Below are positions 17,608 to 27,300 of a DNA stretch of 64,000 nt, piece after piece. Where the stretch lies: the NCBI RefSeq assembly GCF_026712185.1, contig NZ_JAPPUX010000003.1, positions 1 through 64,000 on the forward strand. The letters run 5' to 3'. Below the pieces are notes generated by a model. It was not told where the DNA came from and ran no database searches. It was given only the letters and a program-made list of their open reading frames with translations. The position numbers and the translations under genes were made by a program. Each line of letters opens with the position of its first letter. Within the stretch, counting starts at the first letter, position 1. The stretch comes from Nocardioides pini (GTDB lineage Bacteria; Actinomycetota; Actinomycetes; Propionibacteriales; Nocardioidaceae).

Positions 17608-18726
17608 GTGAATCGCACTTCCTTCCGCAAGCTGCTCGCCCCGAGCGTCGCCGTGCTTGCCCTCTCGATCTCCCTCAGCGCGTGCGGTGCCTCCAACGAG
17701 GCCGACGCCGCCTCGGGCGACGACACCTCTGAATCCGGTGGCCTGTCTGGCGACCTGAACGGCGCCGGTGCGTCCTCGCAGGAGAAGGCGCAGGCTGCCT
17801 GGGCCACCGGCTTCCAGGGCATGAACGACGGCAACGTCACCGTCAACTACGACCCGGTCGGCTCCGGCGACGGACGGACCAACTTCATCGAGGGCGGCGT
17901 CAGCTTCGCCGGCTCCGACTCCTACCTCACCGACGACGAGGGCGAGCTCAGCGCCGCCAAGGAGCGCTGCAACGGCGAGGACCCGATCGAGGTCCCGGCC
18001 TACGTCTCGCCCATCGCGGTGGCCTTCAACCTCGAGGGGGTCGACTCGCTCAACATGTCCGCCGACACGATCGCGCAGATCTTCGACGGCAAGATCACGA
18101 AGTGGGACGACCCGGCCATCGCCGAGGAGAACCCGGACGCCGACCTGCCGGGCACGACCATCACGCCGGTCCACCGCTCCGACGACTCGGGCACCACGAA
18201 GAACTTCACCGACTACCTCGGCAAGGCCAGCAGCTCCTGGTCCTACGAGGCCGAGGACGCCTTCCCCGTCAAGGGCGGCGAGGCCGCTGAGGGCACCTCG
18301 GGCGTCATCTCCGCTGTCTCGGGTGGCGACGGCACGATCGGCTACGCCGACGAGAGCCAGGTCGGCGACCTGTCCGTCGTCTCGGTCAAGGTCGGCGAGG
18401 AGTACGTCGCCCCGTCCGCCGAGGGCGCCGCGCTCGTCGTCGAGTCCTCGCCCGCCGCGGAGGGCCGCGCGGACGTCGACATGGCCGTCGACATCGACCG
18501 CACCACCACCGAGTCGGGCGCCTACCCGGTCGTCCTGCTCAGCTACCTCATCGCCTGCCAGACCTACGAGGACCAGGCTGAGGCCGACCTGGTGAAGGGC
18601 TACCTGTCCTACATCGTGTCCGACGAGGGCCAGCAGGCCGCCTCCGAGGAGGCCGGCTCCGCGCCGCTCTCCTCGACGGTCGCCGAGAAGGCGCAGAGCA
18701 TCGTGGACGGCATCTCGGCGGGCTGA
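17608..18726 (+). CDS. pstS: Phosphate ABC transporter substrate-binding lipoprotein PstS
   Basis: This 372-residue lipoprotein has a signal peptide with lipobox LSAC (Cys26) and phosphate-binding loops GAGASSQ, GSGDGRTNF and HRSDDSGTT. It captures phosphate outside the cell for PstCAB. The GTG start has a CAGGAG ribosome-binding site. It is preceded by a PHO box and followed by a 16-bp hairpin before pstC. That arrangement suggests PhoP control and higher expression of pstS than of the channel genes (inference). Confidence 0.95.
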   Translation: MNRTSFRKLLAPSVAVLALSISLSACGASNEADAASGDDTSESGGLSGDLNGAGASSQEKAQAAWATGFQGMNDGNVTVNYDPVGSGDGRTNFIEGGVSFAGSDSYLTDDEGELSAAKERCNGEDPIEVPAYVSPIAVAFNLEGVDSLNMSADTIAQIFDGKITKWDDPAIAEENPDADLPGTTITPVHRSDDSGTTKNFTDYLGKASSSWSYEAEDAFPVKGGEAAEGTSGVISAVSGGDGTIGYADESQVGDLSVVSVKVGEEYVAPSAEGAALVVESSPAAEGRADVDMAVDIDRTTTESGAYPVVLLSYLIACQTYEDQAEADLVKGYLSYIVSDEGQQAASEEAGSAPLSSTVAEKAQSIVDGISAG

Positions 18727-18766
18727 TCCCACGACCGGGGCCAGCTGCCCCGGCCACCCAGCGCCG

Positions 18767-18800
18767 CGTGCGGCGGGTCGGAACTCCGACCCGCCGCACG
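18767..18800 (+). terminator. 16-bp hairpin between pstS and pstC
   Basis: CGTGCGGCGGGTCGGA (18767-18782) and its exact complement TCCGACCCGCCGCACG (18785-18800) form a perfect 16-bp stem around a 2-nt spacer. There is no T-tract. It probably acts as a partial terminator or 3'-protecting hairpin that raises pstS mRNA relative to pstCAB. Confidence 0.65.
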
Positions 18801-18830
18801 GACGCATGAACCGACTGATTGAGGTAGCAC

Positions 18831-19766
18831 GTGGCAACCATCGCCACCGACCAGAAGACAGGCCCGGCGCGGCTGGGCGACCGGATCTTCTCCGGCACCG
18901 CCCTGGCCGCCGGGATCGCCATCCTTCTCGCCCTGGCCGGCGTCTTCATCTTCCTGGCCATCGAGGGCGTCCCGGGTCTGGCCAAGCCGGCCGAGTTCTA
19001 CGGCGAGGCGAGCAACTTCTGGGGCTACGTCGCCCCGCTGCTGTTCGGCACCGTCCTCGCCGCCGTGATCGCGCTGATCGTGGCTGTCCCGCTCGCCTGG
19101 GGCATCGCGCTGGTGGTGAGCCACTACGCGCCGAAGTCGATCGCCACCCCGATCGCCTACGTCATCGACCTGCTCGCCGCCGTGCCGTCGGTGGTCTTCG
19201 GCCTCTGGGGCATCAGCGTCCTGGCGCGCCAGCTCCAGCCGGGCTACGTGTGGCTGGACGAGAACATGGGCTGGCTGCCCTTCTTCGCCGGCCCGGCCTC
19301 GGGCACCGGCCGCACCATCCTGACCGCCGGGCTGGTGCTGGCGATCATGATCCTCCCGATCATCACCGCGATCTCGCGTGAGGTGTTCTCGCAGACGCCG
19401 CGGCTCCACGAGGAGGCCGCCCTCGCCCTGGGCGCCACCCGGTGGGAGATGATCCGGATGGCCGTCTTCCCCTACGCCCGCTCGGGCATGATCTCCGCGG
19501 TGATGCTCGGCCTCGGCCGCGCGCTCGGCGAGACGATGGCCGTGGCGATGGTGCTCTCCGCCGGCGGCGGCATCTCCCTCAACCTGATCTCGAGCAGCAA
19601 CCCGGCCTCGATCGCGTCCAACATCGCCTCCAACTACAAGGAGGGCACCCCGGGCAAGATCCAGGTGCTGATCGCGACCGGTCTGGTGCTCTTCCTCGTG
19701 ACCTTCCTGGTCAACTTCGCCGCCCGGTGGATCGTCACCCGCAACGAGAGGAAGCTGGCCCGATGA
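18831..19766 (+). CDS. pstC: Phosphate ABC transporter permease PstC
   Basis: This 311-residue inner-membrane permease has six main helices. The cytoplasmic EAA-type loop is EEAALALGATRWEMIRMAVFP (about residues 197-217), the contact site for PstB. The GTG start at 18831 has a GAGGT ribosome-binding site. It forms the phosphate channel with PstA and lies second in the pst operon. Confidence 0.94.
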   Translation: MATIATDQKTGPARLGDRIFSGTALAAGIAILLALAGVFIFLAIEGVPGLAKPAEFYGEASNFWGYVAPLLFGTVLAAVIALIVAVPLAWGIALVVSHYAPKSIATPIAYVIDLLAAVPSVVFGLWGISVLARQLQPGYVWLDENMGWLPFFAGPASGTGRTILTAGLVLAIMILPIITAISREVFSQTPRLHEEAALALGATRWEMIRMAVFPYARSGMISAVMLGLGRALGETMAVAMVLSAGGGISLNLISSSNPASIASNIASNYKEGTPGKIQVLIATGLVLFLVTFLVNFAARWIVTRNERKLAR

Positions 19767-19836
19767 ACCACCCCACGAGCTTCTCGTTCTCCCCCGCGTC
19801 GCTCCTCCACCCGACAACTTCGAGGGGACCCCGGAC

Positions 19837-20928
19837 ATGAGCGTCGCCACGGCCCCCACCCGGCCGACCTCGGAGCCCATCGCCTTCACGCAGGCCAAGC
19901 TGCCTCGCTCGGCGCCCGTCCTCGTCGCCGTCGTGGCCGCCGCCGCCGCGGCCCTGCCGGTGCTCCTGCTCGACTGGGGCCTCGTCGTGTGGGCGCTCGT
20001 CGCCGGCCTCGTCTACCTCGTCGCGCTGCCCGTCTGGGCGCGGGTCGTGGAGGGGCGTCGGGGAGCGGTGGACCGGATGGTCACCGGGCTCGTGTGGGCC
20101 GCGTGCCTCGTCGCCATCGTGCCGCTGGTCTCGTTGCTCTACACCGTCATCGACCGGGGTCTCCCCGCGATCAACTCGACGTTCCTGACCTACTCGATGT
20201 ACCGGACCGAGCTCGACCAGGAGGTGGGGATCTACCACGCCCTGATCGGCACCCTCCTGATCACGCTCGGCGCCGCCGTCATCTCGGTGCCGATCGGCAT
20301 CATGGCCGCGATCTACCTCATCGAGTACGGCAAGGGCAGCCGCCTCGCCCGGTGGATCACGTTCCTGGTGGACGTGATGACCGGCATCCCCTCGATCGTG
20401 GCCGGCCTCTTCGCGTTCTCGCTGTTCATCCTCGTCTTCGGTCCGTCCACCAGGCTCGGCATCGGTGGTTCGGTGGCGCTCTCGCTGCTCATGATCCCGG
20501 TGGTGGTCCGCTCGACCGAGGAGATGCTGCGGCTGGTTCCCGCTGACCTGCGCGAGGCGTCGTACGCCCTGGGCGTGCCGAAGTGGCGCACGATCGTCAA
20601 GGTCGTCCTCCCGACGGCCCTCGGCGGCATCGTCACGGGGGTCACGCTGGCCATCGCCCGCGTGGTCGGCGAGACCGCCCCGCTGCTGCTGATCGCCGGG
20701 CTGACGACCCGCACGAACTTCAACGTGTTCTCGGAACGGATGACCACCCTGCCGGTGCTGATCTACACCCAGAACGCCAACCCCGGCATCGCCGAGACCC
20801 CGGGTGGCACGCCCCCCGGCATCGAGATCGCCTGGGGCGGCGCGCTGGTGCTGATCCTGATCGTCATGATGCTGAACCTCGTGGCGCGCGTCATCGGCGC
20901 GATCTTCGCCCCCAAGACCGGCCACTGA
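19837..20928 (+). CDS. pstA: Phosphate ABC transporter permease PstA
   Basis: This 363-residue permease has the PstA-type EAA loop ([21 protein letters not shown]) and the [11 protein letters not shown] segment. It is longer than E. coli PstA because of an N-terminal extension carrying two extra hydrophobic helices, common in actinobacterial forms. The ATG lies 70 nt after pstC, and pstB follows after 32 nt. Confidence 0.94.
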   Translation: MSVATAPTRPTSEPIAFTQAKLPRSAPVLVAVVAAAAAALPVLLLDWGLVVWALVAGLVYLVALPVWARVVEGRRGAVDRMVTGLVWAACLVAIVPLVSLLYTVIDRGLPAINSTFLTYSMYRTELDQEVGIYHALIGTLLITLGAAVISVPIGIMAAIYLIEYGKGSRLARWITFLVDVMTGIPSIVAGLFAFSLFILVFGPSTRLGIGGSVALSLLMIPVVVRSTEEMLRLVPADLREASYALGVPKWRTIVKVVLPTALGGIVTGVTLAIARVVGETAPLLLIAGLTTRTNFNVFSERMTTLPVLIYTQNANPGIAETPGGTPPGIEIAWGGALVLILIVMMLNLVARVIGAIFAPKTGH

Positions 20929-20960
20929 GCCCGAACCAGAGACAAGAGAGACCCACCCCC

Positions 20961-21740
20961 ATGGCCAAGAGCATCACCGTCGGCGACCTCGACATCTACT
21001 ACGGCGACTTCCTCGCCGTCCAAGGCGTCAACATGACCATCAAGGCGCGCTCGGTCACCGCCTTCATCGGTCCGTCCGGCTGCGGCAAGTCCACGTTCCT
21101 GCGCTCGCTCAACCGGATGCACGAGGTCATCCCCGGCGCACGCGTCGAGGGCAAGGTGGTGGTCGACGGGCAGTCGCTCTACGACAGCGCCGTCGACCCG
21201 GTCGCCGTACGACGTCAGATCGGCATGGTCTTCCAGCGGCCCAACCCGTTCCCGACGATGTCCATCTACGAGAACGTCCTGGCCGGCAACCGGCTCAACT
21301 CCAAGAAGATGAAGAAGGCCGAGGCCGACGACATCGTCGAGCGCTCTCTCAAGGGCGCCAACCTCTGGAACGAGGTCAAGGACCGCCTCTCCAAGCCCGG
21401 CATGGGCCTGTCCGGCGGCCAGCAGCAGCGCCTCTGCATCGCCCGCGCGATCGCCGTCGAGCCGCAGGTGCTGCTGATGGACGAGCCCTGCTCGGCGCTC
21501 GACCCGATCTCGACCTCCGCGATCGAGGACCTCATCCACGAGCTGAAGTCCGACTACACGATCGTCATCGTCACCCACAACATGCAGCAGGCGGCCCGCG
21601 TCTCCGACGAGACCGGCTTCTTCAACCTCAAGGCCGCCGGCCAGCCCGGCCACCTCGTCGAGTTCAACGCGACGTCGAAGATGTTCGCCAACCCCGACAA
21701 CGAGGCCACCGAGGCCTACATCTCCGGCCGCTTCGGCTGA
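20961..21740 (+). CDS. pstB: Phosphate ABC transporter ATPase PstB
   Basis: This 259-residue ATPase is of family length. Walker A is GPSGCGKST (37-45), the Q-loop FQRPNPFP, the signature LSGGQQQR (150-157), Walker B LLMDEP (171-176) and the switch histidine is in THNMQQ. It energises phosphate uptake through PstC/PstA. It is the last gene of the operon; no phoU follows directly, and a very large stem-loop lies 24 nt after the stop. Confidence 0.96.
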   Translation: MAKSITVGDLDIYYGDFLAVQGVNMTIKARSVTAFIGPSGCGKSTFLRSLNRMHEVIPGARVEGKVVVDGQSLYDSAVDPVAVRRQIGMVFQRPNPFPTMSIYENVLAGNRLNSKKMKKAEADDIVERSLKGANLWNEVKDRLSKPGMGLSGGQQQRLCIARAIAVEPQVLLMDEPCSALDPISTSAIEDLIHELKSDYTIVIVTHNMQQAARVSDETGFFNLKAAGQPGHLVEFNATSKMFANPDNEATEAYISGRFG

Positions 21741-21763
21741 GCCTGGTCGGGTGTCCCGGGTAT

Positions 21764-21837
21764 GCCCGGGGCGGCCCGGGACGTCCTGGGGTCCGGTCGG
21801 GGGTTCGGCCCCCAGGGCGTCCCCGGCCGCCCCGGGC
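21764..21837 (+). terminator. Giant stem-loop after pstB
   Basis: Two 28-nt arms (21764-21791 and 21810-21837) are complementary at 26 of 28 positions; one mismatch would be a G-U pair in RNA. The loop is 18 nt. The stem begins GCCCGGGGCGG and the far arm ends CCGCCCCGGGC. It lies 24 nt after the pstB stop and just before the first palindromic repeat array. It probably ends or protects the pst mRNA. The rest of the gap to 22083 holds the repeat array and about 115 nt with no recognised feature. Confidence 0.6.
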
Positions 21838-21860
21838 GCTTCAGGTGGTCCCGGGGTGCT

Positions 21861-21967
21861 GCGTCATACGAAGCGGCACCTATGGGTCTCGGTCGGTATG
21901 ACGTCCGGTCGCCCGGGCGGTGCTGCGTCATACGAACCCGCACCTATGGGTCGCGGTCGGTATGACG
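21861..21967. repeat. Palindromic repeat array 1 (two units)
   Basis: Two 43-bp units (21861-21903 and 21925-21967) repeat with a 64-bp period. Each begins GCGTCATACGAA, has a centre GCACCTATGGGT and ends with the complementary GGTATGACG, so each can fold into a hairpin. The same unit appears in arrays at 23100 and 31669. This array lies between pstB and the DUF559 gene. Confidence 0.85.
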
Positions 21968-22083
21968 TCCGGAGCCCCAGACCGCGAGCCATCATCCGTC
22001 CACAGGCCGCCGTCGGGGTAGTCCGTCCACAAGGGCCGTGCGGGCGCGTGGCAGGCGTACGCCGACGGGGCGACCGTGGCGTT

Positions 22084-23049
22084 GTGAAATCTCTGGAGAC
22101 CCCTCGTACGGCCTCGCTCCGCGCCGCCAGGCGACAGCGGGTCGAGAGGCTGGCGCGTACGCAATCGGGGGCGCTGTCGCGTCGGCAGCTGTACGCCGCC
22201 GGCATCACGCGCGCAGAGGTGCGGGCCAACCTCCGCGCGCGGCGGTGGCAGCGAGTGGGTCGGCACGTCGTGGTGGTGCACACGGGTCCGCTCGCACTGG
22301 CGACAACCCTGTGGGCAGCCCAGCTGTCGGGTGGCCCGCGCGCCCGACTGGACGGGGCGTCGTCGTTGATCGCGGCCGGCCTCGACGGGTTCCAGGTCGA
22401 CCGGCACCGTGTGTCCGTGCCGCGTGGCGCGCGGGTGTTCCGCGACCGGGTCGTCGACGTACGACAGACGCGTCGGTGGCGGACCGATGACATCGCCGCC
22501 GGCGGCGGGCCCCCGCGCACCCGCTCCGAGGTCGCTGCCGTGCGCGGAGCGCTCTGGGCGCGGAGCGACCGACAGGCAGCCCTCCTGCTGACCATGGTCG
22601 TCCAGCAGGGCGTCGCGCCTGCTGATCGGATCGGGCAGGCACTCCTGCAGGTCAAGCGCGATCCGCGGCTGGCGTTCGTGATCGACGTGGTGACCGACCT
22701 GCTCGGCGGCGTGCGCAGCCTCGCCGAGCTCGACTTCGCCCGCGAGTGCCGCAGGCGAGGGCTCCCCGAGCCCACGCGGCAGGTCGTACGCCGGGGCCGG
22801 GACGGTCGCTACTACCTCGACGTGGTGTGGGAGGAGTGGGGTCTCGTCGTCGAGGTGGACGGCATCCAACACGCCCTCGCACAGGAAGTGGTGGCCGATG
22901 CGCTGCGCCACAACGACGTGACGCTTGCCGAACTCACCGTGCTGCGGCTCCCGGTGCTCGGCCTGCGTGTCGCCGCCGACGAGTTCTTCGACCAGATCGA
23001 AAGAGCGCTGGCTGCAGCGGGCTGCCCCGGTCTGGGTCCCGCGGCCTGA
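22084..23049 (+). CDS. DUF559 (Vsr-like) endonuclease-domain protein
   Basis: This 321-residue protein has an N-terminal winged-helix-like region (RTQSGALSRRQLYAAGITRAEV, about residues 20-41), resembling AbiEi-type antitoxin domains. A C-terminal PD-(D/E)XK-like domain holds FARECRRRGLPEP, then RYYLDVVWEEWGLVVEVDGIQH with the putative catalytic Asp and Glu. Such proteins are frequent in actinobacteria and their function is unknown. The GTG start at 22084 has a weak ribosome-binding site. It is bracketed by palindromic repeat arrays ending at 21967 and starting at 23100, an unusual setting that may be functional. Confidence 0.72.
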   Translation: MKSLETPRTASLRAARRQRVERLARTQSGALSRRQLYAAGITRAEVRANLRARRWQRVGRHVVVVHTGPLALATTLWAAQLSGGPRARLDGASSLIAAGLDGFQVDRHRVSVPRGARVFRDRVVDVRQTRRWRTDDIAAGGGPPRTRSEVAAVRGALWARSDRQAALLLTMVVQQGVAPADRIGQALLQVKRDPRLAFVIDVVTDLLGGVRSLAELDFARECRRRGLPEPTRQVVRRGRDGRYYLDVVWEEWGLVVEVDGIQHALAQEVVADALRHNDVTLAELTVLRLPVLGLRVAADEFFDQIERALAAAGCPGLGPAA

Positions 23050-23099
23050 GCGGGTCGACGTACGCCTGAGGTCGCCTGGTGGTGGCGTGCCGCGGGTCA

Positions 23100-23269
23100 G
23101 CGTCATGCGAATCGGCACCTATGGGTGCGGCTTCGTATGACGCAGGTGCGGCGCGGACGTCAGCGTCATGCGAACCGACACGTATGGGTGCGCCTTCGTA
23201 TGACGCAGGCGCGGCGCGGACGTCAGCGTCATCCGAACCGGCACGTATGGGTGCGCCTTCGTATGACGC
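23100..23269. repeat. Palindromic repeat array 2 (three units)
   Basis: Three 44-bp units (23100-23143, 23163-23206 and 23226-23269) repeat with an exact 63-bp period. The two 19-nt spacers are nearly identical (GGCGCGGACGTCA at their ends). Units start GCGTCAT and end CTTCGTATGACGC, so each folds back on itself. The array sits between the convergent DUF559 and pit genes and may double as a bidirectional terminator. Confidence 0.88.
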
Positions 23270-23307
23270 ACGCGGCCGGACGACGCCGGAGGCGGACGGG
23301 CGACAGG

Positions 23308-24303
23308 TCAGGGGAGGAAGAGGTGGGCGACCCAGTAGCAGAGGGCGGCGACGGAGGCAGCGGCCGGGAAGGTCAGCACCCACGCGATCAGGATCGAGCG
23401 GGCGACACCCCAGCGGACGGCCGAGAGGCGCTTGGTCGCACCCACGCCCATGACCGCGGAGGTGATGGTGTGGGTGGTCGAGATCGGCGCCTCGAAGACG
23501 TACGCGGTGGTGTACAGCACGCCCGAGGCCACGGACTCGGCGGCGAAGCCGCGGGCCGGGTCGAGGTGGATGATGCGGCGTCCGAGGGTGCGCATGATGC
23601 GCCACCCTCCGGACCAGGTGCCGAGCGAGATCGCGGCGGCCGAGGTGAAGATGACCCACAGCGGGAGCGGGTCGCTCTCGGCGACGTAGCCGCCCGTGAG
23701 CAGCGCCAGGAAGATGACGCCCATCGTCTTCTGGGCGTCCTGGAGGCCGTGGCCCAGCGCCATCGCGGCCGCGGAGACCGTCTGGGCGACCTTGAAGCCA
23801 CGGTTCGCGCGGCCCGGGTTGGCCCGGCGGAACATCCACATGATCGCGACCATCAGGGCAAAGCCCAGGGTGAAGGCGACCACGGGGGAGATCAGCATCG
23901 GCAGGACGACCTTGTCGATCACCACGTTCCAGTTGGCGGTGGTGCCGGCGGCGATCGCCGAGCCGACGAGGCCGCCGATCAGGGCCTGCGACGACGAGGA
24001 CGGGAGGCCGAGCCACCACGTGATCAGGTTCCACGTGATGGCGCCGAGCAACCCACACATCACGATCACCAGGCCGTGGCTGCCGGGCCCGGGATCGATG
24101 GTGTCGGACACCGTGTGCGCGACCTTCTGGCCGAGGAAGGCGCCGACGAAGTTCATGATCGCCGCCATGGCGAGGGCCACGCGCGGCTTGAGGGCGCCCG
24201 TCGAGACGGACGTCGCGATCGCGTTGGCGGCGTCGTGGAAGCCGTTGGTGTAGTCGAAGACCAGGGCCACGACGACGACCGCCACGATGATGGCGATCTC
24301 CAT
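23308..24303 (-). CDS. pit: Inorganic phosphate transporter, Pit family
   Basis: This 331-residue protein has about ten helices and the two Pit repeats: DYTNGFHDAANAIATSVSTG near the N-terminus and a mirrored EAPISTTHTITSAVMGVGAT segment near the C-terminus. It is a low-affinity, metal-phosphate/proton symporter. It lies 49 nt after the DUF47 gene on the same strand, the usual PhoU-like/Pit pairing. Confidence 0.93.
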   Translation of the reverse strand: MEIAIIVAVVVVALVFDYTNGFHDAANAIATSVSTGALKPRVALAMAAIMNFVGAFLGQKVAHTVSDTIDPGPGSHGLVIVMCGLLGAITWNLITWWLGLPSSSSQALIGGLVGSAIAAGTTANWNVVIDKVVLPMLISPVVAFTLGFALMVAIMWMFRRANPGRANRGFKVAQTVSAAAMALGHGLQDAQKTMGVIFLALLTGGYVAESDPLPLWVIFTSAAAISLGTWSGGWRIMRTLGRRIIHLDPARGFAAESVASGVLYTTAYVFEAPISTTHTITSAVMGVGATKRLSAVRWGVARSILIAWVLTFPAAASVAALCYWVAHLFLP

Positions 24304-24352
24304 CAGACCACGCTCCGGGCGCGCGAGGGCAAGGTGATGGCACGCATCAGGG

Positions 24353-24970
24353 TCAGGACTCCTTGACCGCGATCTGCTCCACGATGTTCGCGACCTTCTC
24401 GAACGCGTCGATCGCCCCCTCGAGGGACTCCACGATGTCCTTGAGCTTCATGACCTCGAGGGCCTCGAACTCGCCGCTGAACAGGTTGGCCAGGATGCGG
24501 CGGTAGGACTTGTCGCCGGTGTTCTCGAGACGGTTGATCTCGATCCAGTACTCGTCGAGCGAGCCCATCGACTCCAGCGACGGCATCGCGGCCGCAGTCA
24601 GCTCGGCGCAGCGCTGCAGCACCTCGACCTGCTGGGTGGTCTCCGGCGGCAGCGACGTGACCTCGTAGAGGAGGACGAGGTCGACGGCCTCGTCCATCAT
24701 GTCCATGACGTCGTCGAGCGCCGAGGCGAGGGAGTAGATGTCCTCGCGGTCGAACGGGGTGACGAACGTGCTGTTCACCCGTCGGATGATCGAGTGGGTC
24801 GTCTCGTCGGCGGCGTGCTCGGCCTCGCGCATGCGCTGGGCGATCTCTGCCTTGGAGTTGCCGACCGAGAGCATCTCGCTCAGGAGCTGCGAGCCGACGA
24901 CGAGGTGGTTGGCAGCCTCACTGAACAGGTCGTAGAACGAGCTGTCGACAGGGCGGAACTTCAAACGCAC
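24353..24970 (-). CDS. DUF47 (PhoU-like) phosphate transport regulator
   Basis: This 205-residue all-helical protein has two PhoU-like three-helix bundles and acidic metal-binding stretches (EREDIYSLASALDDVMDMMDE type). Members usually pair with Pit and modulate it. I chose GTG at 24970 because GGAG lies six bases upstream and the family normally starts at this RLKFRP segment. ATG at 25009 would add 13 atypical residues that also cover a PHO-box-like repeat. It is cotranscribed with pit. Confidence 0.85.
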   Translation of the reverse strand: MRLKFRPVDSSFYDLFSEAANHLVVGSQLLSEMLSVGNSKAEIAQRMREAEHAADETTHSIIRRVNSTFVTPFDREDIYSLASALDDVMDMMDEAVDLVLLYEVTSLPPETTQQVEVLQRCAELTAAAMPSLESMGSLDEYWIEINRLENTGDKSYRRILANLFSGEFEALEVMKLKDIVESLEGAIDAFEKVANIVEQIAVKES

Positions 24971-24999
24971 GGTGAACTCCGAACGGGGGGCGGATGAAC
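24971..24999 (-). promoter_or_regulatory. PHO-box-like repeats before DUF47-pit
   Basis: On the minus strand GTTCATC starts at 24999 and GTTCACC at 24977, spaced 22 bp (two 11-bp turns), with GTTCGGA between them. The arrangement matches the PHO box before pstS. The last unit abuts the chosen GTG start, so PhoP could affect transcription or early elongation. Position is unusual, so confidence is moderate. Confidence 0.5.
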
Positions 25000-25076
25000 C
25001 GTGGTTCATGGTAGGGGGTGATCGGCCTCCGGACGCAAAACCGGGGCGCCGTTCGGGGGCCCGTGTGACGCGGCGC

Positions 25077-27254
25077 TCAGCGGCGGCGTACGCGCTGGCG
25101 GTGGATCAGCTCGTCCTGCAGGTGCCGCTCGCCGCGGTGCAGCCGCCACTCGGCGTCCGGCCCGAGCTCCCACGCCGTCGTACCGGGGTCGAGCGCCAGG
25201 TCGAGCAACGCGCCGACCTCCTCGACGACGTCGGGGTCGCCCAGGCGGACGAGCACCTCCACGCGCCGGTCGAGGTTGCGGTGCATCATGTCGGCCGACC
25301 CGATCCACGCCGCCGGCTCGCCGCCGTTGTCGAACCAGAAGATCCGGCTGTGCTCGAGGAACCGGCCGAGGATCGAGCGCACGCGCACCGTCTCGGACAG
25401 GCCGGGTACGCCGGGTCGCAGCGCGCAGATGCCGCGGATCAGCAGCTCGACGCGTACGCCCTCCTGCGAGGCGAGGTAGAGCGCGTCGATCACCGCCTCG
25501 TCCACCACCGAGTTCGCCTTGATCCGGATCCGTGCCGGCCGGCCGGCCTGGTGGTGGGCGATCTCCTGGTGGATCTGGGCGACGAGGCCCTCGCGGACGC
25601 TGTGGGGCGCGACGAGGAGGTGGTCGTAGGTGCGGTTGCGGCTGATGCCCGAGAGGTTGTTGAAGAGCAGCGCGACGTCCTCGCCGATCTCGGGGTTGGC
25701 CGTCAGGAGACCAAGGTCCTCGTAGAGGCGGGCGGTCTTGGGGTTGTAGTTGCCGGTGCCGAGGTGGACGTAGCGGCGGATGCCCTCGGGCTCGTCGCGC
25801 ACCACCATCGACAGCTTGCAGTGGGTCTTGAGCCCGACGAGGCCGTAGACGACGTGGCAGCCGGCCTGCTCAAGCTTGCGCGCCCAGCGGATGTTGGCCT
25901 GCTCGTCGAAGCGCGCCTTGATCTCGACGATCACCAGCACCTGCTTGCCGGCCTCGGCTGCGTCGATGAGCGCCTCGATGATCGGGCTGTCGCCGGAGGT
26001 GCGGTAGAGCGTCTGCTTGATCGCCAGCACGTGCGGGTCGGCGGCGGCCTGCTCGAGGAAGCGCTGCACGGACGTGGCGAAGGAGTCGTAGGGGTGGTGC
26101 AGCAGCACGTCGTGGCGCGCCACGGAGTCGAAGACGTCGACCGGTGACGACGACTCGACCTCCGCCAGGTGGGGGTGCGTCGACGGGAGGAAGGCGGCGT
26201 ACTTGAGGTCGTCGCGCGGCAGGTCGGCGATCGAGTGGAGGCCGGTCAGGTCGAGCGGACCGGGCAGCGAGACGACCTCGTCGCGGCCGACGCCGAGCTC
26301 GGAGACGAGCAGGTCGAGCACCTTCGGGTCCATCGACTCCTCGACCTCGAGCCGCACCGGCGGCCCGAAGCGACGCCGCTGGAGCTCCTTCTCGAGCGCC
26401 TTGAGGAGGTTCTCCGCGTCGTCCTCCTCCACCTCGAGGTCCTCGTTGCGGGTGACCCGGAAGGTGTGGGAGGCCAGCACGTCCATGCCGGTGAAGAGCT
26501 TCTTGAGGTGCTCGCCGATGACGTCCTCGATCGGCACGAAGCGCTGGTTGCCGAGCCCGACGAAGCGGCCGAACGTGGGCGGCACCTTGACGCGTGCGAA
26601 GTGCTCGGTGCCGGTCCCGGGATGGCGTACGACGACCGCGAGGTTGAGCGACAGCCCCGAGATGTAGGGGAAGGGGTGGGCCGGGTCGACGGCGAGCGGG
26701 GTGAGGACGGGGAAGATCCGGTCCTTGAAGAGCTTCTTGCAGATCTTCTGCTCCTCGCGGTCGAGGTCGGCCCACCGCACGATCTCGATGCCCTGGCTGC
26801 CGAGCTCGGGCAGCAGGTCGACGAGCGCCCGCGCGTGCCGTTCCATCAGCTCGCGGCTCGCGGCCCAGAGCATGTCGAGCTGCTCGCGCGGCATCAGCCC
26901 GCTCGCCGCCCGCACCGCGACGCCGGCGGCGATGCGGCGCTTGAGGCCGGCGACGCGGACCATGAAGAACTCGTCGAGGTTGCTGGCGAAGATCGCGAGG
27001 AACCGCGCCCGCTCGAGGAGCGGCAGGCCGGGGTCCTCCGCGAGCTCGAGGACGCGCTGGTTGAACCGGACCCACGAGATCTCGCGGTCGATGAAGCGGT
27101 CCTCGAACTTCTCGACGCCCTCGATGGCCTCCGCGTCGGGCTGGTAGGGCGGCTCGACGTCGAAGGTGTCAGTGGGGTGCCCGAAGGGTTCGGCGACCGG
27201 CCCTTCCTCCACCGACGGGGAAACTGCGCTGGTGAGGGTGGCCGGGTCGGACAT
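25077..27254 (-). CDS. ppk1: Polyphosphate kinase 1
   Basis: This 725-residue enzyme is of full family length. It has the N-terminal helical domain with [19 protein letters not shown], the head domain, and C-terminal phospholipase-D-like domains. The domains hold THCKL (HxK, about His478, expected autophosphorylation site), [20 protein letters not shown] and LEHSRIFWF. It polymerises ATP gamma-phosphate into polyphosphate, reversibly. ATG at 27254 is preceded by a PHO-box-like repeat. It is in line with the downstream DUF47 and pit genes. Confidence 0.96.
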   Translation of the reverse strand: MSDPATLTSAVSPSVEEGPVAEPFGHPTDTFDVEPPYQPDAEAIEGVEKFEDRFIDREISWVRFNQRVLELAEDPGLPLLERARFLAIFASNLDEFFMVRVAGLKRRIAAGVAVRAASGLMPREQLDMLWAASRELMERHARALVDLLPELGSQGIEIVRWADLDREEQKICKKLFKDRIFPVLTPLAVDPAHPFPYISGLSLNLAVVVRHPGTGTEHFARVKVPPTFGRFVGLGNQRFVPIEDVIGEHLKKLFTGMDVLASHTFRVTRNEDLEVEEDDAENLLKALEKELQRRRFGPPVRLEVEESMDPKVLDLLVSELGVGRDEVVSLPGPLDLTGLHSIADLPRDDLKYAAFLPSTHPHLAEVESSSPVDVFDSVARHDVLLHHPYDSFATSVQRFLEQAAADPHVLAIKQTLYRTSGDSPIIEALIDAAEAGKQVLVIVEIKARFDEQANIRWARKLEQAGCHVVYGLVGLKTHCKLSMVVRDEPEGIRRYVHLGTGNYNPKTARLYEDLGLLTANPEIGEDVALLFNNLSGISRNRTYDHLLVAPHSVREGLVAQIHQEIAHHQAGRPARIRIKANSVVDEAVIDALYLASQEGVRVELLIRGICALRPGVPGLSETVRVRSILGRFLEHSRIFWFDNGGEPAAWIGSADMMHRNLDRRVEVLVRLGDPDVVEEVGALLDLALDPGTTAWELGPDAEWRLHRGERHLQDELIHRQRVRRR

Positions 27255-27276
27255 GCCACTCAGTGTGGCACCGGAA

Positions 27277-27294
27277 GGTGAACGTGAGATGACC
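27277..27294 (-). promoter_or_regulatory. PHO-box-like repeat before ppk1
   Basis: On the minus strand GGTCATC and GTTCACC start 11 bp apart, 23-40 bp upstream of the ppk1 start. PhoP control of ppk is known in Streptomyces, which makes this reading plausible. Only one of the two units matches the consensus fully. Confidence 0.5.
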
Positions 27295-27300
27295 TTCGTC

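Noticed and set aside
23100-23269. Regularly spaced repeats that look like a CRISPR array
   Set aside because: The 19-nt spacers are nearly identical, the repeats are long palindromes and no cas genes are present; these are tandem duplications of a hairpin unit.
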